Numbered from the stretch's first letter, positions 8,828 to 17,909 are shown. The stretch is DNA of 55,927 bases from JANQIO01 sp036351375 (GCA_036351375.1 JAZBOY010000032.1:1-55927), one strand, 5' to 3'. Numbers and translations are program-made. Notes: generated by a model not told the origin, from the letters alone.

Positions 8828-9616
8828 CTACAGGCTGCCGTCGGCAGCGTCAGCGGATTCCGGGGCGCTGTCGGCGACCTGTGACGCAGAGGGTGCCATC
8901 GCCGCAGCAAAGGCAGGCACCTGGTATGGCACGTCGACACCCAGGCGAGTGCTCTCTTTCATCAGCATGGTCATGGACACGCCAGAGCCCTCGGACAAGC
9001 TACTGAAAGTCTCTTCGCCGGTGGCAATGGCGACGGTCTGGGCCACCATGCCCAGGGCCGGAGCGTCTTCCCCGACAATGGCACCCACCACCAGGCCGAC
9101 ATCACGGGCCTGCTCGGGTACCAGCGAGACAATGGTTGCGATCGCTGCGGCCAGCGCTGCGTCACTGCGATCCGCCAGGCTGCGAGTCACCGCACCGGCA
9201 ATGGCCGCTGCCTCACCGGGTGCGGCCTTGGTGGCGGCCGCTATGAGGGTGGACACTTCACCGAGGGACGCATCGTCATACACCTGGGCCATAGCGATCG
9301 TGACCACCTTGCCGGCCCTGCCGGGCTGGTCGGCGACGATATCGGCAACGGCCTGGGCCCGCTGTTCCGCGGTCTCGGCAGCGGCCAGCGCGTGGTATTC
9401 AGGCTTCGATCCGCCGGCTTCGCCCTCGGGCGGCAGATCAGTCATGGCGCTGTCGCGCAACTCCGTCGTTCCGCTCGTCAGTGCGGCGGAGGATTCATAT
9501 GCGGCAGGGGTGTCGAGGTCGGCGGCCAGCATTTGCTGGTCCTGCTGGACCTCCGGCGCCTGGTTGAAATGGAAAAACCCTACCAACAAGCCAAACAGCA
9601 ATGCTGCTACGCCCAT
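8828..9616 (-). CDS. Membrane-anchored alanine-rich helical-repeat protein
   Basis: A 262-residue protein I do not recognise. Residues 1-17 form a single hydrophobic N-terminal segment (GVAALLFGLLVGFF), either a signal anchor or uncleaved signal. A polar linker follows, then a mid-region built of repeated Ala-rich amphipathic helices of about 33 residues with recurring patterns such as KAAPGEAAAIAGAV and LVPEQARDVGLVVGAIVG. The tail is acidic and low complexity. The layout suggests an extracytoplasmic solenoid-like scaffold. It ends 14 nt before the NUDIX start, so the two are probably co-transcribed. No function is assigned. Confidence 0.6.
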   Translation of the reverse strand: MGVAALLFGLLVGFFHFNQAPEVQQDQQMLAADLDTPAAYESSAALTSGTTELRDSAMTDLPPEGEAGGSKPEYHALAAAETAEQRAQAVADIVADQPGRAGKVVTIAMAQVYDDASLGEVSTLIAAATKAAPGEAAAIAGAVTRSLADRSDAALAAAIATIVSLVPEQARDVGLVVGAIVGEDAPALGMVAQTVAIATGEETFSSLSEGSGVSMTMLMKESTRLGVDVPYQVPAFAAAMAPSASQVADSAPESADAADGSL

Positions 9617-9736
9617 GTTGACAGTGCTCCGTGTCGGTCGGTGTGCTCAAGGGTACCAAATGCTCGCCGAATTGCACATTTCACAGTGGACTCTGCGAGC
9701 CGTATCACGTCGCTAGCGGCGAAGACCCGCCCGTTG

Positions 9737-11092
9737 TCACGTTACCCGGCGCGATTCAGCACTTTGCGAAGCGTTTTTGTCCAGGTATTCACGGGTGAGC
9801 CGAAATACCACCGGTGACAGCAGCAGCAGCGCAGTGAGGTTGGGGAATGCCATGCAGGCATTCAGGGTGTCAGCAATGACCCACACCAGGTCGAGTTCGC
9901 CCACGGTGCCAAAGGGAATCGCCGCCACCCAGGCCAGTCTGAAGGGCAGCACGCCACGCTCCCCCACCAGGAACACCAAGCAGCGCTCTCCGTAATAGCT
10001 CCAGCCGATCATGGTGGTGAAGGCAAACAGGCACAGCCCGAAGGTCACCACCCACTCGCCGCCGGCAACTCCACGACCAAAGGCCATGCGCGTGAGGTTG
10101 GCGCCGGTTTCCCCGGTTTCCATCACACCCATCATCACAATGGCCAGCCCGGTGATGCTGCACACCACCAGGGTGTCGATGAAAGTCCCTAGCATGGCAA
10201 TGGTGCCCTGCTGTACCGGGTCGTTGGTGCGCGCCGCGGCGTGGGCAATCGGCGCGCTGCCAAGACCCGCTTCATTGGAGAAGATACCCCGCGCCACACC
10301 CATGCGCAGCGCCAGCATGAGGGTGGCGCCGGCGAAGCCGCCGCCGGCCGCATGACCGGTAAAGGCGCTGGACACGATAGTCACGACAGCTCCCGGCAGC
10401 TCGCTGACGTTGAGCGCGATCACCACCAGGCCGGCCAGCAGGTAGGCCACCGCCATGAACGGCACCAGCACGCTGGTGACGTGAGCAATACGCTGGATGC
10501 CCCCGAGGATGACAGTCGCCACCAGCGCCGCCAGTACCAGCCCGGTGATCAGCGGCTCGATGCCGAAGGAAGATTCCAGCACCTGGGACACTGAGTTGGA
10601 CTGTACGGTGTTGGCAATGCCGAAGCCCGCCAGCGAGCCGAACACCGCGAAAAGGAACGCCAGCCAGTACCAGCGGGCACCGAGGCCGTTGCGGATGTAG
10701 TACATGGGGCCGCCCATGTAGTGCCCGTCGGCATCGTGCTCTCGGTAGTGCACCGCCAGCACCGCCTCGGCGTACTTGGTGGCGATGCCGAACAGGGCCG
10801 CCAGCCACATCCAGAACAGGGCACCGGGCCCGCCAATGGCAATGGCTGTTGCGACCCCGGCGATGTTGCCGGTGCCGATGGTCGCGGACAGAGCGGTCAT
10901 CAGCGCGCCGAAGGGGGAGATCTCACCTTCCCCGCCGCGGCCACCACGAAACAGCAGGCCGAAGGCGGCGGGGATACGGCGCAGGGTCATGAAGCGCAAC
11001 CCGATACTCAGGTAGATGCCGGTGCCAAGGATCAGGCACAGCATCACCGGGCCCCAGACCCAGCCATTGATGGTGTAGATGAGATCGGTCAT
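9737..11092 (-). CDS. Sodium:amino acid (alanine/glycine) symporter, AGCS family
   Basis: A 451-residue inner-membrane carrier. It carries the AGCS signatures: IGTGNIAGVATAIAIGGPGA, FWMWLAALFGIATKYAEAVLAVHYR and a GPMYYIRNGLG motif, plus EAGLGSAPIAHAAART in the second half. About ten to eleven hydrophobic helices are visible. Family members (AlsT, DagA, YaaJ) take up alanine or glycine with Na+. The length is typical and both ends look complete. It is probably its own transcription unit: the gap to purC upstream is about 100 bases and the next gene downstream starts after about 120 bases. Confidence 0.92.
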   Translation of the reverse strand: MTDLIYTINGWVWGPVMLCLILGTGIYLSIGLRFMTLRRIPAAFGLLFRGGRGGEGEISPFGALMTALSATIGTGNIAGVATAIAIGGPGALFWMWLAALFGIATKYAEAVLAVHYREHDADGHYMGGPMYYIRNGLGARWYWLAFLFAVFGSLAGFGIANTVQSNSVSQVLESSFGIEPLITGLVLAALVATVILGGIQRIAHVTSVLVPFMAVAYLLAGLVVIALNVSELPGAVVTIVSSAFTGHAAGGGFAGATLMLALRMGVARGIFSNEAGLGSAPIAHAAARTNDPVQQGTIAMLGTFIDTLVVCSITGLAIVMMGVMETGETGANLTRMAFGRGVAGGEWVVTFGLCLFAFTTMIGWSYYGERCLVFLVGERGVLPFRLAWVAAIPFGTVGELDLVWVIADTLNACMAFPNLTALLLLSPVVFRLTREYLDKNASQSAESRRVT

Positions 11093-11188
11093 ATCCAGAT
11101 TCCGTTTGCTGAAATTTTCGGGTGCTTGTTCTTATCGAAGGTTATCGGAGCTTATCAAGTCGCGACTGCGGCGGCGCAGCAAGCCGAC

Positions 11189-12289
11189 TCAATCGACCAG
11201 CCCGAACTCCGCCGCCAGGGTGTCGATGATTTCCGCCCGCGGGTTGTCGCTGAGTTCCAGCGGTTCGCCAGTGATGCGCTGCGCCAGCGTGCGGTAGGTC
11301 TCGGAGGTCTGTATCAGGATCTCCAGCGGCAGCCCCGCCTGCGCCAGCGCCGGGCGCTCTGCCATGCGCGACTTGTTGGTGAGGATATCCGGGTCCGGGA
11401 AATGCTGCAGCAACAGCTGCCGAAACTGTTCCTTGGAATTCTCGACGACCCGGCCTTCGCGATAGGCGGGGCCATCCCAGATACGCGAGGAATCCGGGGT
11501 GCCCACCTCGTCCATGTAGATCAGCCGGTCTTCGCCGTAGGCACCGGTCACGTAACCGAACTCGAACTTGGTGTCGACGAAGATCTGGTCGATGGCAGCC
11601 AGCGCGTCGCTGATCACTGCAAAACCTTCGCGCAGCAGACGCTCGTATTCGGCGATATCACCCGGCGCCTGGAAGGCGAAGGCCTGGAAGTGGCGCTCGA
11701 GGTCGGCGCGACTGACATTGACGTCGTCGAGCTCGGGCACGCCCGGCAAGCCGCGGATGATGCCCTTGGTCGATGGCGTGATGAGCAACTCCGGCAGGCG
11801 CTGGTCGCGCTGCAGCCCATCCGGTAACGGCTGCCCGCAAATCTCCCGCTCGCCTTTTTCATAGGCGCGCCACATGGAGCCGGTAATGTACTGCCTGGCA
11901 ATCGCCTCGATAAGAATCGGCCGTGCTTTCTGCACCACCCAGACCAGGGGATGGGGAATCTCCAGGATGTGGGAATCCGCCAGGCCCTGTTCGCGAAAGC
12001 GGCGAAACCAGTGGTTGGAAATGGCATTGAGAGCCGCGCCTTTGCCCGGCACGCCGTGCACACCGCCCTCGCCGTGCCAGATGACCTCGTAGGCCGAAAT
12101 ACGGTCGGAAATGACCATGATGGCGAGCGGTGCATCAGCTGCCACGTCGTACCCGCGTTCACGCACCAGGCGTGCACTGTCGCTGGCGCTCAGCCAGTAC
12201 ACCGAGCGCACCTTGCCGCTGTGAACGGGCTGGTCGGTGCGAATCGGCAGGTCGTCGTTTACCGCGAGTACCTGGTCTGCGAGACTCAT
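11189..12289 (-). CDS. purC: Phosphoribosylaminoimidazole-succinocarboxamide synthase
   Basis: A 366-residue SAICAR synthetase of the long type. It joins CAIR and aspartate with ATP in purine biosynthesis. Visible signatures are GKVRSVYWL in the nucleotide-binding N-terminal lobe, SDRISAYEV, and ARQYITGSMWRAYEKGE in the substrate region. The length matches the ~365-residue form common in several gammaproteobacteria rather than the 235-residue form of enterics and pseudomonads. It is divergent from the lipoprotein gene at 12398, with a plausible sigma70 promoter between them. No other purine gene adjoins it. Confidence 0.95.
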   Translation of the reverse strand: MSLADQVLAVNDDLPIRTDQPVHSGKVRSVYWLSASDSARLVRERGYDVAADAPLAIMVISDRISAYEVIWHGEGGVHGVPGKGAALNAISNHWFRRFREQGLADSHILEIPHPLVWVVQKARPILIEAIARQYITGSMWRAYEKGEREICGQPLPDGLQRDQRLPELLITPSTKGIIRGLPGVPELDDVNVSRADLERHFQAFAFQAPGDIAEYERLLREGFAVISDALAAIDQIFVDTKFEFGYVTGAYGEDRLIYMDEVGTPDSSRIWDGPAYREGRVVENSKEQFRQLLLQHFPDPDILTNKSRMAERPALAQAGLPLEILIQTSETYRTLAQRITGEPLELSDNPRAEIIDTLAAEFGLVD

Positions 12290-12322
12290 GCTGGCTGGGG
12301 AGTCCGTGGCGAGAAAGGCGCG

Positions 12323-12353
12323 ATTCTAGCAGACACCTCGACGCCATTGACAA
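12323..12353 (-). promoter_or_regulatory. Candidate purC promoter
   Basis: On the minus strand TTGTCA (12348-12353) and TAGAAT (12323-12328) resemble -35 and -10 boxes, separated by 19 bases, slightly longer than ideal. They lie 34-64 bases upstream of the purC start. Confidence 0.4.
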
Positions 12354-12397
12354 ATCCTTACGGGAACAGGCCCCCTGTGTGCGGTAGAGTGACAGGC

Positions 12398-13090
12398 ATG
12401 AGTAGACCAATTCTTGCAGCGCTGCTGGCAGTGCTGGTCAGCGCCTGTGCCAGCGAACCGGAAGCACCCGCCGCGCCCGAGCAGAAACTGGTGCTGCCAA
12501 CGCCGCTTATGAAGGACTTTTCCGGCCACTGGGAAATGGACTACGGTCGCAGCGACAACGTCGACCGGAAACTTCGCAGCCTGTACCGGGAGATGCAGCG
12601 CAACGCCCAGCGAGTCGCCCGCGGCGACCAGCGTTCTCGCATCATGTCACCCGAGCTGGTGAACGCCAGTTTCGGCAAGGTGGTCGACATGGCCCGCATG
12701 GCCGACATGATTACCGATTCGCAGGTACTGGATATCGAGCAGAGTGCCGACGACATCGAAATCCGCCGCGAGAACAATTTCACCCTGACCTGCGTCTTCA
12801 ACGACGGGCAGCCCGAGCTGGTAATAGACGAGCTCGGCAGTGAGATCTGCGGCTGGGATGCCCAGCAATTGCTGTTCCGCATCGCCCTGCCGGATGGGCT
12901 CGATATCCTGCATCGGGTATCCATGTCTGAAGATCGCCAGCGCCTGCATGTGGCGACCACCGTCAACCGGCGCGGCGCCTCGCCGTTCACCCTCAACCGC
13001 TTCTACTTCCGCTTTGATCCCCTGCCCGAAGACTACGAGTGCGAATACACGCTGAGCCGCGGCAACGTCTGCCAGACCGGGGGACTGTAG
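12398..13090 (+). CDS. Uncharacterised lipoprotein
   Basis: A 230-residue lipoprotein I do not recognise. The signal MSRPILAALLAVLVSAC has a lipobox (LVSAC) with the acylated Cys at residue 17. Residues after it (SEPEAPAAPEQ) form a flexible linker. The mature part opens with FSGHWEMDYGRSDNVDRKL, a basic helical region, and ends in beta-rich sequence with three cysteines (LTCVFNDG, SEICGWD, CEYTLSRGNVC), suggesting disulfides in the periplasm. I chose ATG 12398 because the lipoprotein signal starts there; the upstream open frame is out of character. Its TAG stop shares its final G with the GTG start of the next gene (TAGTG), so the pair is translationally coupled. Confidence 0.75.
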   Translation: MSRPILAALLAVLVSACASEPEAPAAPEQKLVLPTPLMKDFSGHWEMDYGRSDNVDRKLRSLYREMQRNAQRVARGDQRSRIMSPELVNASFGKVVDMARMADMITDSQVLDIEQSADDIEIRRENNFTLTCVFNDGQPELVIDELGSEICGWDAQQLLFRIALPDGLDILHRVSMSEDRQRLHVATTVNRRGASPFTLNRFYFRFDPLPEDYECEYTLSRGNVCQTGGL

Positions 13091-14244
13091 TGCGTCGCCT
13101 GTTGATCATGCTTGCCGGCGTTACCTTCGCAGCAGCGACCCTCGCCCAGCCGCCCGAGGAAGCAACAGAACCGACTCTGCAACGCTGGCAGACACTCGAC
13201 CAGCCACAGTCACTCGCTCCCGTGGCGCCCGCGCGGGTCGAGTTGATGGTGCGCGCCACACCCCCTCCTCCCCAGCGCGCCCTGGAGATCGGCCTGGTGG
13301 TGCTCGACCCCGGCACCGGCGGTGACAGCCTGTCCAATCGACAGCAGGGTGTGTTTGAGGATGTGCGCTCGGCGGAGTCACGCTACCTGCCCTTTGCGCT
13401 GCGCCGCGCCCTGGTGGACAGCAACCAGTGGGGCGCGGTGCGCGTGCTCCCCGGCAGCGACCCGGGCTATGAACTGCTGGTGAGTGGCCGCATCCTGGTG
13501 TCCAACGGCGCCGAGCTCAGCCTGGCACTTACCGTGCGCGACAGCCTCGACACTGTGTGGCTCGAGAAGACCTACAGCATGGTAGCCGGCGAAAACGCCT
13601 ACCTGGAAGCGGAGCGTCGCCTGCGCCGCCCCTTCCAGGACCTGTACCACGAGTTTGCCAACGACCTGTACCAGCTCAAGCGCGAACGTTCAGATGCCGA
13701 ACTGCAGCGCATCCGTGAAGTCTCAGAGCTGCGCTATGCCGCTGACCTGCTGCCCGACGCCTTTCGCAGCTACCTGGGTCGCGACGAGAGCGGCCTCATC
13801 AGCGTGCAGCGCCTGCCGGCGCGTGACGACCCGATGATCGGGCGCATCCGCCGGGTACGGGCGCAGGAATACCTGTTTATCGACACGACCGATGAACAGT
13901 ACGCCGAGCTCTATACCGAGATGACCCCGGTTTACGATCTCTGGCGACAGTACCTGCGGGAACAGCTCGCCTACCGCGAGTCCTGGGAGGCGCGGCTCGC
14001 CGAACGCGATACGCCGCGCCGCGGCAGCTACGAGGCCATGAAGCAGACCTACAACAACTACAAGTGGGAGAAAATCCAGCGCGAGGAAATGCGGACCCTG
14101 GCCGAGGGCTTTGACAACGAAGTCGCCCCGACCGCCATGGAGCTGGAAGGCACGGTCGTGCAACTCAGCGGCAGCCTCGATCAACGCTACCGGGAATGGC
14201 GTGACCTGCTACGCCAGATATATCAACTGGAAACAGGACCCTAA
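13090..14244 (+). CDS. Exported protein of unknown function, envelope-associated
   Basis: A 384-residue protein with a signal peptide (residues 1-20, RRLLIMLAGVTFAAATLAQ). I chose the GTG at 13090 because it overlaps the previous stop by one base and starts the signal; the open frame extends upstream to 13039. A Pro-rich segment leads to an alpha/beta domain (EIGLVVLDPG ... YELLVSGRILVSNGAELSLALTVRDS) reminiscent of TolB/CsgG-type N-terminal folds, though this resemblance is only by eye. The C-terminal half is long, charged and alpha-helical (DLYQLKRERSDAELQRIREV, TYNNYKWEKIQREEMRTL), with coiled-coil character. It is co-transcribed with the lipoprotein before it and may share the transcript with the GGDEF-EAL gene after it. 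Function unknown. Confidence 0.7.
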   Translation: MRRLLIMLAGVTFAAATLAQPPEEATEPTLQRWQTLDQPQSLAPVAPARVELMVRATPPPPQRALEIGLVVLDPGTGGDSLSNRQQGVFEDVRSAESRYLPFALRRALVDSNQWGAVRVLPGSDPGYELLVSGRILVSNGAELSLALTVRDSLDTVWLEKTYSMVAGENAYLEAERRLRRPFQDLYHEFANDLYQLKRERSDAELQRIREVSELRYAADLLPDAFRSYLGRDESGLISVQRLPARDDPMIGRIRRVRAQEYLFIDTTDEQYAELYTEMTPVYDLWRQYLREQLAYRESWEARLAERDTPRRGSYEAMKQTYNNYKWEKIQREEMRTLAEGFDNEVAPTAMELEGTVVQLSGSLDQRYREWRDLLRQIYQLETGP

Positions 14245-14346
14245 AGCTGTGAACGGGGTCAAGCTCTAGCCAATATTTCTTAGTAATTTCAATACGTTTC
14301 TGACACCATCGAGAAAAATTCGAAATGTCCGCATCCCCGTCAGAAG

Positions 14347-16695
14347 ATGAAACGCCGCCTTACCATTGCCGGAAGAGTGAACCTGTTCGTAACCGGGTTG
14401 GCGATTATCGTCACCCTGGTGATCTGCGCACGCCTCATTCACTCGGCCTATCAGGAAAACCTCCAGGCCCTGGTCAGCGAACTCGAGTGGCGTGCCGGTG
14501 AAGGCATCCAGCCCCAGGTCGCCTTCTACTACCGCGATGCGGAGCTGCTCGAGGCCCTGCTGAAGGACCTTGCCCACCACCCCGCCGTCCACCGTGTGGC
14601 AGCTCACGACATGACCGGTGAACGGCTGATCTCGCAGCTGTTCAACGGCGCCACCGGCTACCCGCTGACGGATTTCGACGCCCTGCGTGACGGCATCGGC
14701 TCGCTGCAGACCGGCCTCTCGGAGCCTGCACTCGCCGCCGGGCCTGATGTGTTCATCGATGTAACGGTGCCGGTGTACGCGGGCATCAATCCCCTGGAAG
14801 CGGGCATTCCGAGAACGCTCTACGGGCAACGACTCGCCACGGCCGGGATCGAGGGCAGCCAGTTCCTGACCGGCTACTTCCACGTGGGTATCAGCCGCCG
14901 GGCCATGCTGGAGTCTATGTCGGGCCAGATTCAGCTCTTTCTCGTCGCCGGTCTCGGGTACCTGCTGCTGATTATCGGCCTGACCAGCATTTTCACACGC
15001 ACGATCCGCGCCTCCATGGCGGGCCTTGCCGACATGGCGTATGAAATCTCCCAGGGCAACTTCGACCAGAAGTTCAGCACCCGGGGCATTGGCGAGATCC
15101 AGGACATCACCTCGCGCCTCAACGTGATCATCAAAGAGCTCAAGAAGCACAAGGACCAGGTGGAAACCGACAGCCACCTGCTGCGGATGAAAGTGGACGA
15201 GCGCACCGAGCAGCTGTCTGAGCAGAACAAGCGGCTCAACGAAGCGGTGCGCCAGGTGACCAAGACCAAGAACAAGCTGCGCCAGCTGGCCTACTACGAC
15301 AGCCTGACTGAACTGCCCAACCGCCAGCTCTTCACCGAGCAGCTCGACATGCTGCTGCGGCTTGCCAAGCGCGAAAACCGCACCATCGCCCTCCTGTTCC
15401 TCGATCTCGACAATTTCAAGCGCATCAATGATTCCCTCGGCCACAGCGCCGGCGACCTGTTGCTGCGCGAGGTCGCCATGCGCCTCGGCACCTGTGTGCG
15501 TGACAGCGACTTGCTGGCCAAGTACGTCGACAGCGAGAGCAAGATCGGCGTATCGCGGCTGGGCGGCGACGAGTTTACCGTGGTGCTCAATAACATCGAC
15601 AAGGCCGAAACCGCTGGCGCTATTGCCGAGCGCATCCTTGAGTCGCTGCAGAAGCCGATGGTTATCGAGGGCCACGAGGTCGTGGTGACGCCGAGCGTTG
15701 GTATTGCGCTCGCACCACAGGATGCGGACAACGTGGAAGACCTGCTAAAGCTTGCGGATACCGCCATGTATCACGCCAAGTCGGGAGGCAGGAACAAGTA
15801 CAGCTTCTATACCAGTTCCATGAAAGGTTCAGGCGTAGGCCGACTGAAGCTGGAGACTGAGCTGCGCAAGGCCGTGGAGCGCGAGGAACTGATCCTGCAC
15901 TACCAGCCACAGGTCTGCGCCAGGACCGGCAATATCATGGGTGCCGAGGCGCTAGTGCGCTGGGAGCACCCCAAGCATGGCCTGATACCACCGGCACGTT
16001 TTATCCCACTGGCGGAGGAAATGGGGCTGATTCTCGAGATCGGCGCCTGGACGCTGCGCGAGGCGGCGCGGCAGAGCAAGCGCCTGCAGGAGCTGAACGT
16101 CGCCTTACCCAAGATCGCCGTGAACATTTCGGCGCTGCAATTCAACCCGGCGTTTCCGACCCAGGTCCAGAGCGTGCTGGAAGAATCCGGCATCAACCCG
16201 AAATATCTTGAACTGGAGCTGACCGAGGGCGTCATCATGAGTAACGCCAACGCTTCCATCGCTGCCCTGCACGGGCTCAAGGAGCTGGGCGTCAGCCTCT
16301 CAGTGGACGACTTCGGCACGGGCTACTCCTCCTTGAGCTACCTGTCGAAGTTCCCCCTCGATGAGCTGAAGATCGACCGCAGCTTCGTCATTGATTTCGA
16401 CAAGAGCACCAACAGCGAAAGCCTGGTGAGCGCCATTATCGCCATGGGCAAGAGCCTGAACCTGTCGCTGGTGGCCGAGGGCGTGGATTCCCCCGAACAG
16501 TTCATTTTCCTGCGACAGCGAGGGGTGGATACCATCCAGGGCTACCTGTTCAGCAAGGCAATGCCGGAAGCTGAATTTGTGCAGCTGGTGAAAGAGGCGC
16601 CCTTCCCCGCCCAGATCGAGCAGATGGTCAGCAAGGCCGAAGCGCGCGGCGAGCGCGACTCGCTATCCGCGGAGGCCGCGCTGGCTGAGCGCTAG
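14347..16695 (+). CDS. Membrane sensor GGDEF-EAL protein (cyclic-di-GMP turnover)
   Basis: A 782-residue inner-membrane protein. A helix at about 10-32, a periplasmic sensor region to about 195, a second helix (FLVAGLGYLLLIIGLTSIF), a HAMP-like linker and a coiled coil (DERTEQLSEQNKRLNEAV) precede the catalytic domains. GGDEF is intact at 406-410, EAL at 534-536 (GAEALVRWEHP), and the EAL-domain motifs DDFGTGYSSLSYL and EGVD are present, so both synthesis and hydrolysis of cyclic-di-GMP look possible. An RDSD inhibitory-site-like motif lies further from GGDEF than usual because of an insert (KYVDSESKIGVS). It starts 102 bases after the exported-protein gene on the same strand. Confidence 0.93.
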   Translation: MKRRLTIAGRVNLFVTGLAIIVTLVICARLIHSAYQENLQALVSELEWRAGEGIQPQVAFYYRDAELLEALLKDLAHHPAVHRVAAHDMTGERLISQLFNGATGYPLTDFDALRDGIGSLQTGLSEPALAAGPDVFIDVTVPVYAGINPLEAGIPRTLYGQRLATAGIEGSQFLTGYFHVGISRRAMLESMSGQIQLFLVAGLGYLLLIIGLTSIFTRTIRASMAGLADMAYEISQGNFDQKFSTRGIGEIQDITSRLNVIIKELKKHKDQVETDSHLLRMKVDERTEQLSEQNKRLNEAVRQVTKTKNKLRQLAYYDSLTELPNRQLFTEQLDMLLRLAKRENRTIALLFLDLDNFKRINDSLGHSAGDLLLREVAMRLGTCVRDSDLLAKYVDSESKIGVSRLGGDEFTVVLNNIDKAETAGAIAERILESLQKPMVIEGHEVVVTPSVGIALAPQDADNVEDLLKLADTAMYHAKSGGRNKYSFYTSSMKGSGVGRLKLETELRKAVEREELILHYQPQVCARTGNIMGAEALVRWEHPKHGLIPPARFIPLAEEMGLILEIGAWTLREAARQSKRLQELNVALPKIAVNISALQFNPAFPTQVQSVLEESGINPKYLELELTEGVIMSNANASIAALHGLKELGVSLSVDDFGTGYSSLSYLSKFPLDELKIDRSFVIDFDKSTNSESLVSAIIAMGKSLNLSLVAEGVDSPEQFIFLRQRGVDTIQGYLFSKAMPEAEFVQLVKEAPFPAQIEQMVSKAEARGERDSLSAEAALAER

Positions 16696-16716
16696 CAAGC
16701 CCAGGAGCGCTGTTTC

Positions 16717-17331
16717 CTAGTGCTTGGCTGCCGGTGCTACCGCCTCTGCGCGGGCCCGAATCTCCGACCCTTCCCACACCTCGTCAAGGCGACGGTCACG
16801 GCCGCAGCCCCAGCGGTAGTAGCGATAGCGCACGGGATTCTTCAGATAGTAGTCCTGGTGGTATTCCTCGACCGGGAAAAACTGGGCGCGCTCCAGGATC
16901 GGCGCTTCGATCTTGCGCCCCGGGAACATGGCCTGCACCGTGTTCAGTGATACCTGCGCGAGCTCGCGCTCGGTTGCGGTTTCCACAAATATCGCCGGCC
17001 GGTAGCTCTCGCCGCGATCACAGAACTGGCCGTCACCGTCAAAAGGGTCGACGTTGACCCAGTAGATATCCAGCAGGTCGGCAAAGCTGATCTGCTGAGG
17101 GTCATAGGTGACTTCCACCACTTCGTAATGGCCATCGTGGGCGCCGCTGTAGGTAGGGTTGGGATGCGTGCCGCCGGAGAAGCCGGACACCACGTCGGTC
17201 ACGCCCGGCACGCCCTGGTAGGCGGCCTCCATGCACCAGAAGCAGCCGCCGGCAAATACCGCGGAAGCACTCCAGGCCATGCCGGAGAGGCACAGCAGCG
17301 CCGTACAGAGGAGAGAGCGAAAAAGGGTCAT
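16717..17331 (-). CDS. msrA: Exported peptide-methionine (S)-S-oxide reductase
   Basis: A 204-residue MsrA that repairs methionine-S-sulfoxide. The catalytic motif GCFWCME puts the active Cys at residue 30. An N-terminal signal peptide (MTLFRSLLCTALLCLSGMAWSASA) predicts a periplasmic form rather than the usual cytosolic one. Further signatures are YVNVDPFDGDGQFCDRG-like residues for substrate binding, and a C-terminal Cys (RWGCGRD) that may act as the resolving residue. The length is normal for the family with a signal. No msrB lies nearby. It is divergent from yjbQ. The direction of the electron supply (periplasmic thioredoxin-like) is not visible here. Confidence 0.93.
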   Translation of the reverse strand: MTLFRSLLCTALLCLSGMAWSASAVFAGGCFWCMEAAYQGVPGVTDVVSGFSGGTHPNPTYSGAHDGHYEVVEVTYDPQQISFADLLDIYWVNVDPFDGDGQFCDRGESYRPAIFVETATERELAQVSLNTVQAMFPGRKIEAPILERAQFFPVEEYHQDYYLKNPVRYRYYRWGCGRDRRLDEVWEGSEIRARAEAVAPAAKH

Positions 17332-17429
17332 GGCGTGTCCTTGCTGTCATTCATTCTATTGAGGCCGGCCCGGGCCGGACCGTACACTGCGCTTCTATAG
17401 ACTCTACCGCAAGCGCCAGGTTCAATACC

Positions 17430-17834
17430 GTGATTACAGAACTGTCCATAGCAGCCCGCGGCCAGGGGCTGCACGCGTTTACCGACCAGGTGCGCGACGC
17501 CGTGGCAGCCAGCGGTCTTGCCGAAGGCCTGTGTACCCTGTTCATCCAGCATACGTCGGCCAGCCTGCTGATACAGGAAAACTACGACGACAGCGCCAGG
17601 GTGGATTTGCAGAACTGGCTGAACCGGCTGGTGCCCGAGAACGATGCCCTCTACACCCATACCCTGGAAGGCGCCGACGACATGCCCGCGCATATCAAGT
17701 CGGCGCTGACAGCGACCCAGCTCAGCATCCCCTTTCGCGACGGCGAGCTGTTGCTGGGCACCTGGCAGGGCATCTACCTGTGGGAGCACCGCCACCATGC
17801 AGGTACGCGCCGCGTGATAGCGCACCTTGCCTGA
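17430..17834 (+). CDS. yjbQ: YjbQ/UPF0047 family protein (secondary thiamine-phosphate synthase)
   Basis: A 134-residue protein of the UPF0047/YjbQ family. The conserved histidine-rich site is clear: FIQHTSASL, HTLEGADDMPAHIKSAL and GTWQGIYLWEHRHH. The family is annotated as a secondary thiamine-phosphate synthase activity, but the physiological role is not settled. It is cytoplasmic. Start codon is GTG at 17430, with only a weak ribosome-binding site (CCAGG). It is divergent from msrA; the downstream symporter gene starts 75 bases later on the same strand. Confidence 0.9.
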   Translation: MITELSIAARGQGLHAFTDQVRDAVAASGLAEGLCTLFIQHTSASLLIQENYDDSARVDLQNWLNRLVPENDALYTHTLEGADDMPAHIKSALTATQLSIPFRDGELLLGTWQGIYLWEHRHHAGTRRVIAHLA

Positions 17835-17909
17835 GGCCTGCTTGTACTGTTGCCGGGGCCTTGGTTATGGTGACGGCCGAAGGATAGACCACAGAGTACC
17901 TGCAGCCGC

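Noticed and set aside
8442..9716. 424-codon open frame on the plus strand
   Set aside because: It spans the antisense of two leftward genes and has an Ala/Ser/Thr-rich, motif-free translation.
12354..12400. Perfect TTGACA as -35 of the lipoprotein gene
   Set aside because: The TTGACA near 12347-12352 has no -10-like hexamer at 16-18 bases; the overlapping minus-strand purC promoter explains it better.
14266..15675. 469-codon open frame on the minus strand
   Set aside because: It lies entirely antisense to the GGDEF-EAL gene, whose conserved motifs are intact, and its His/Gln/Val-rich translation is typical of a GC-rich shadow frame.
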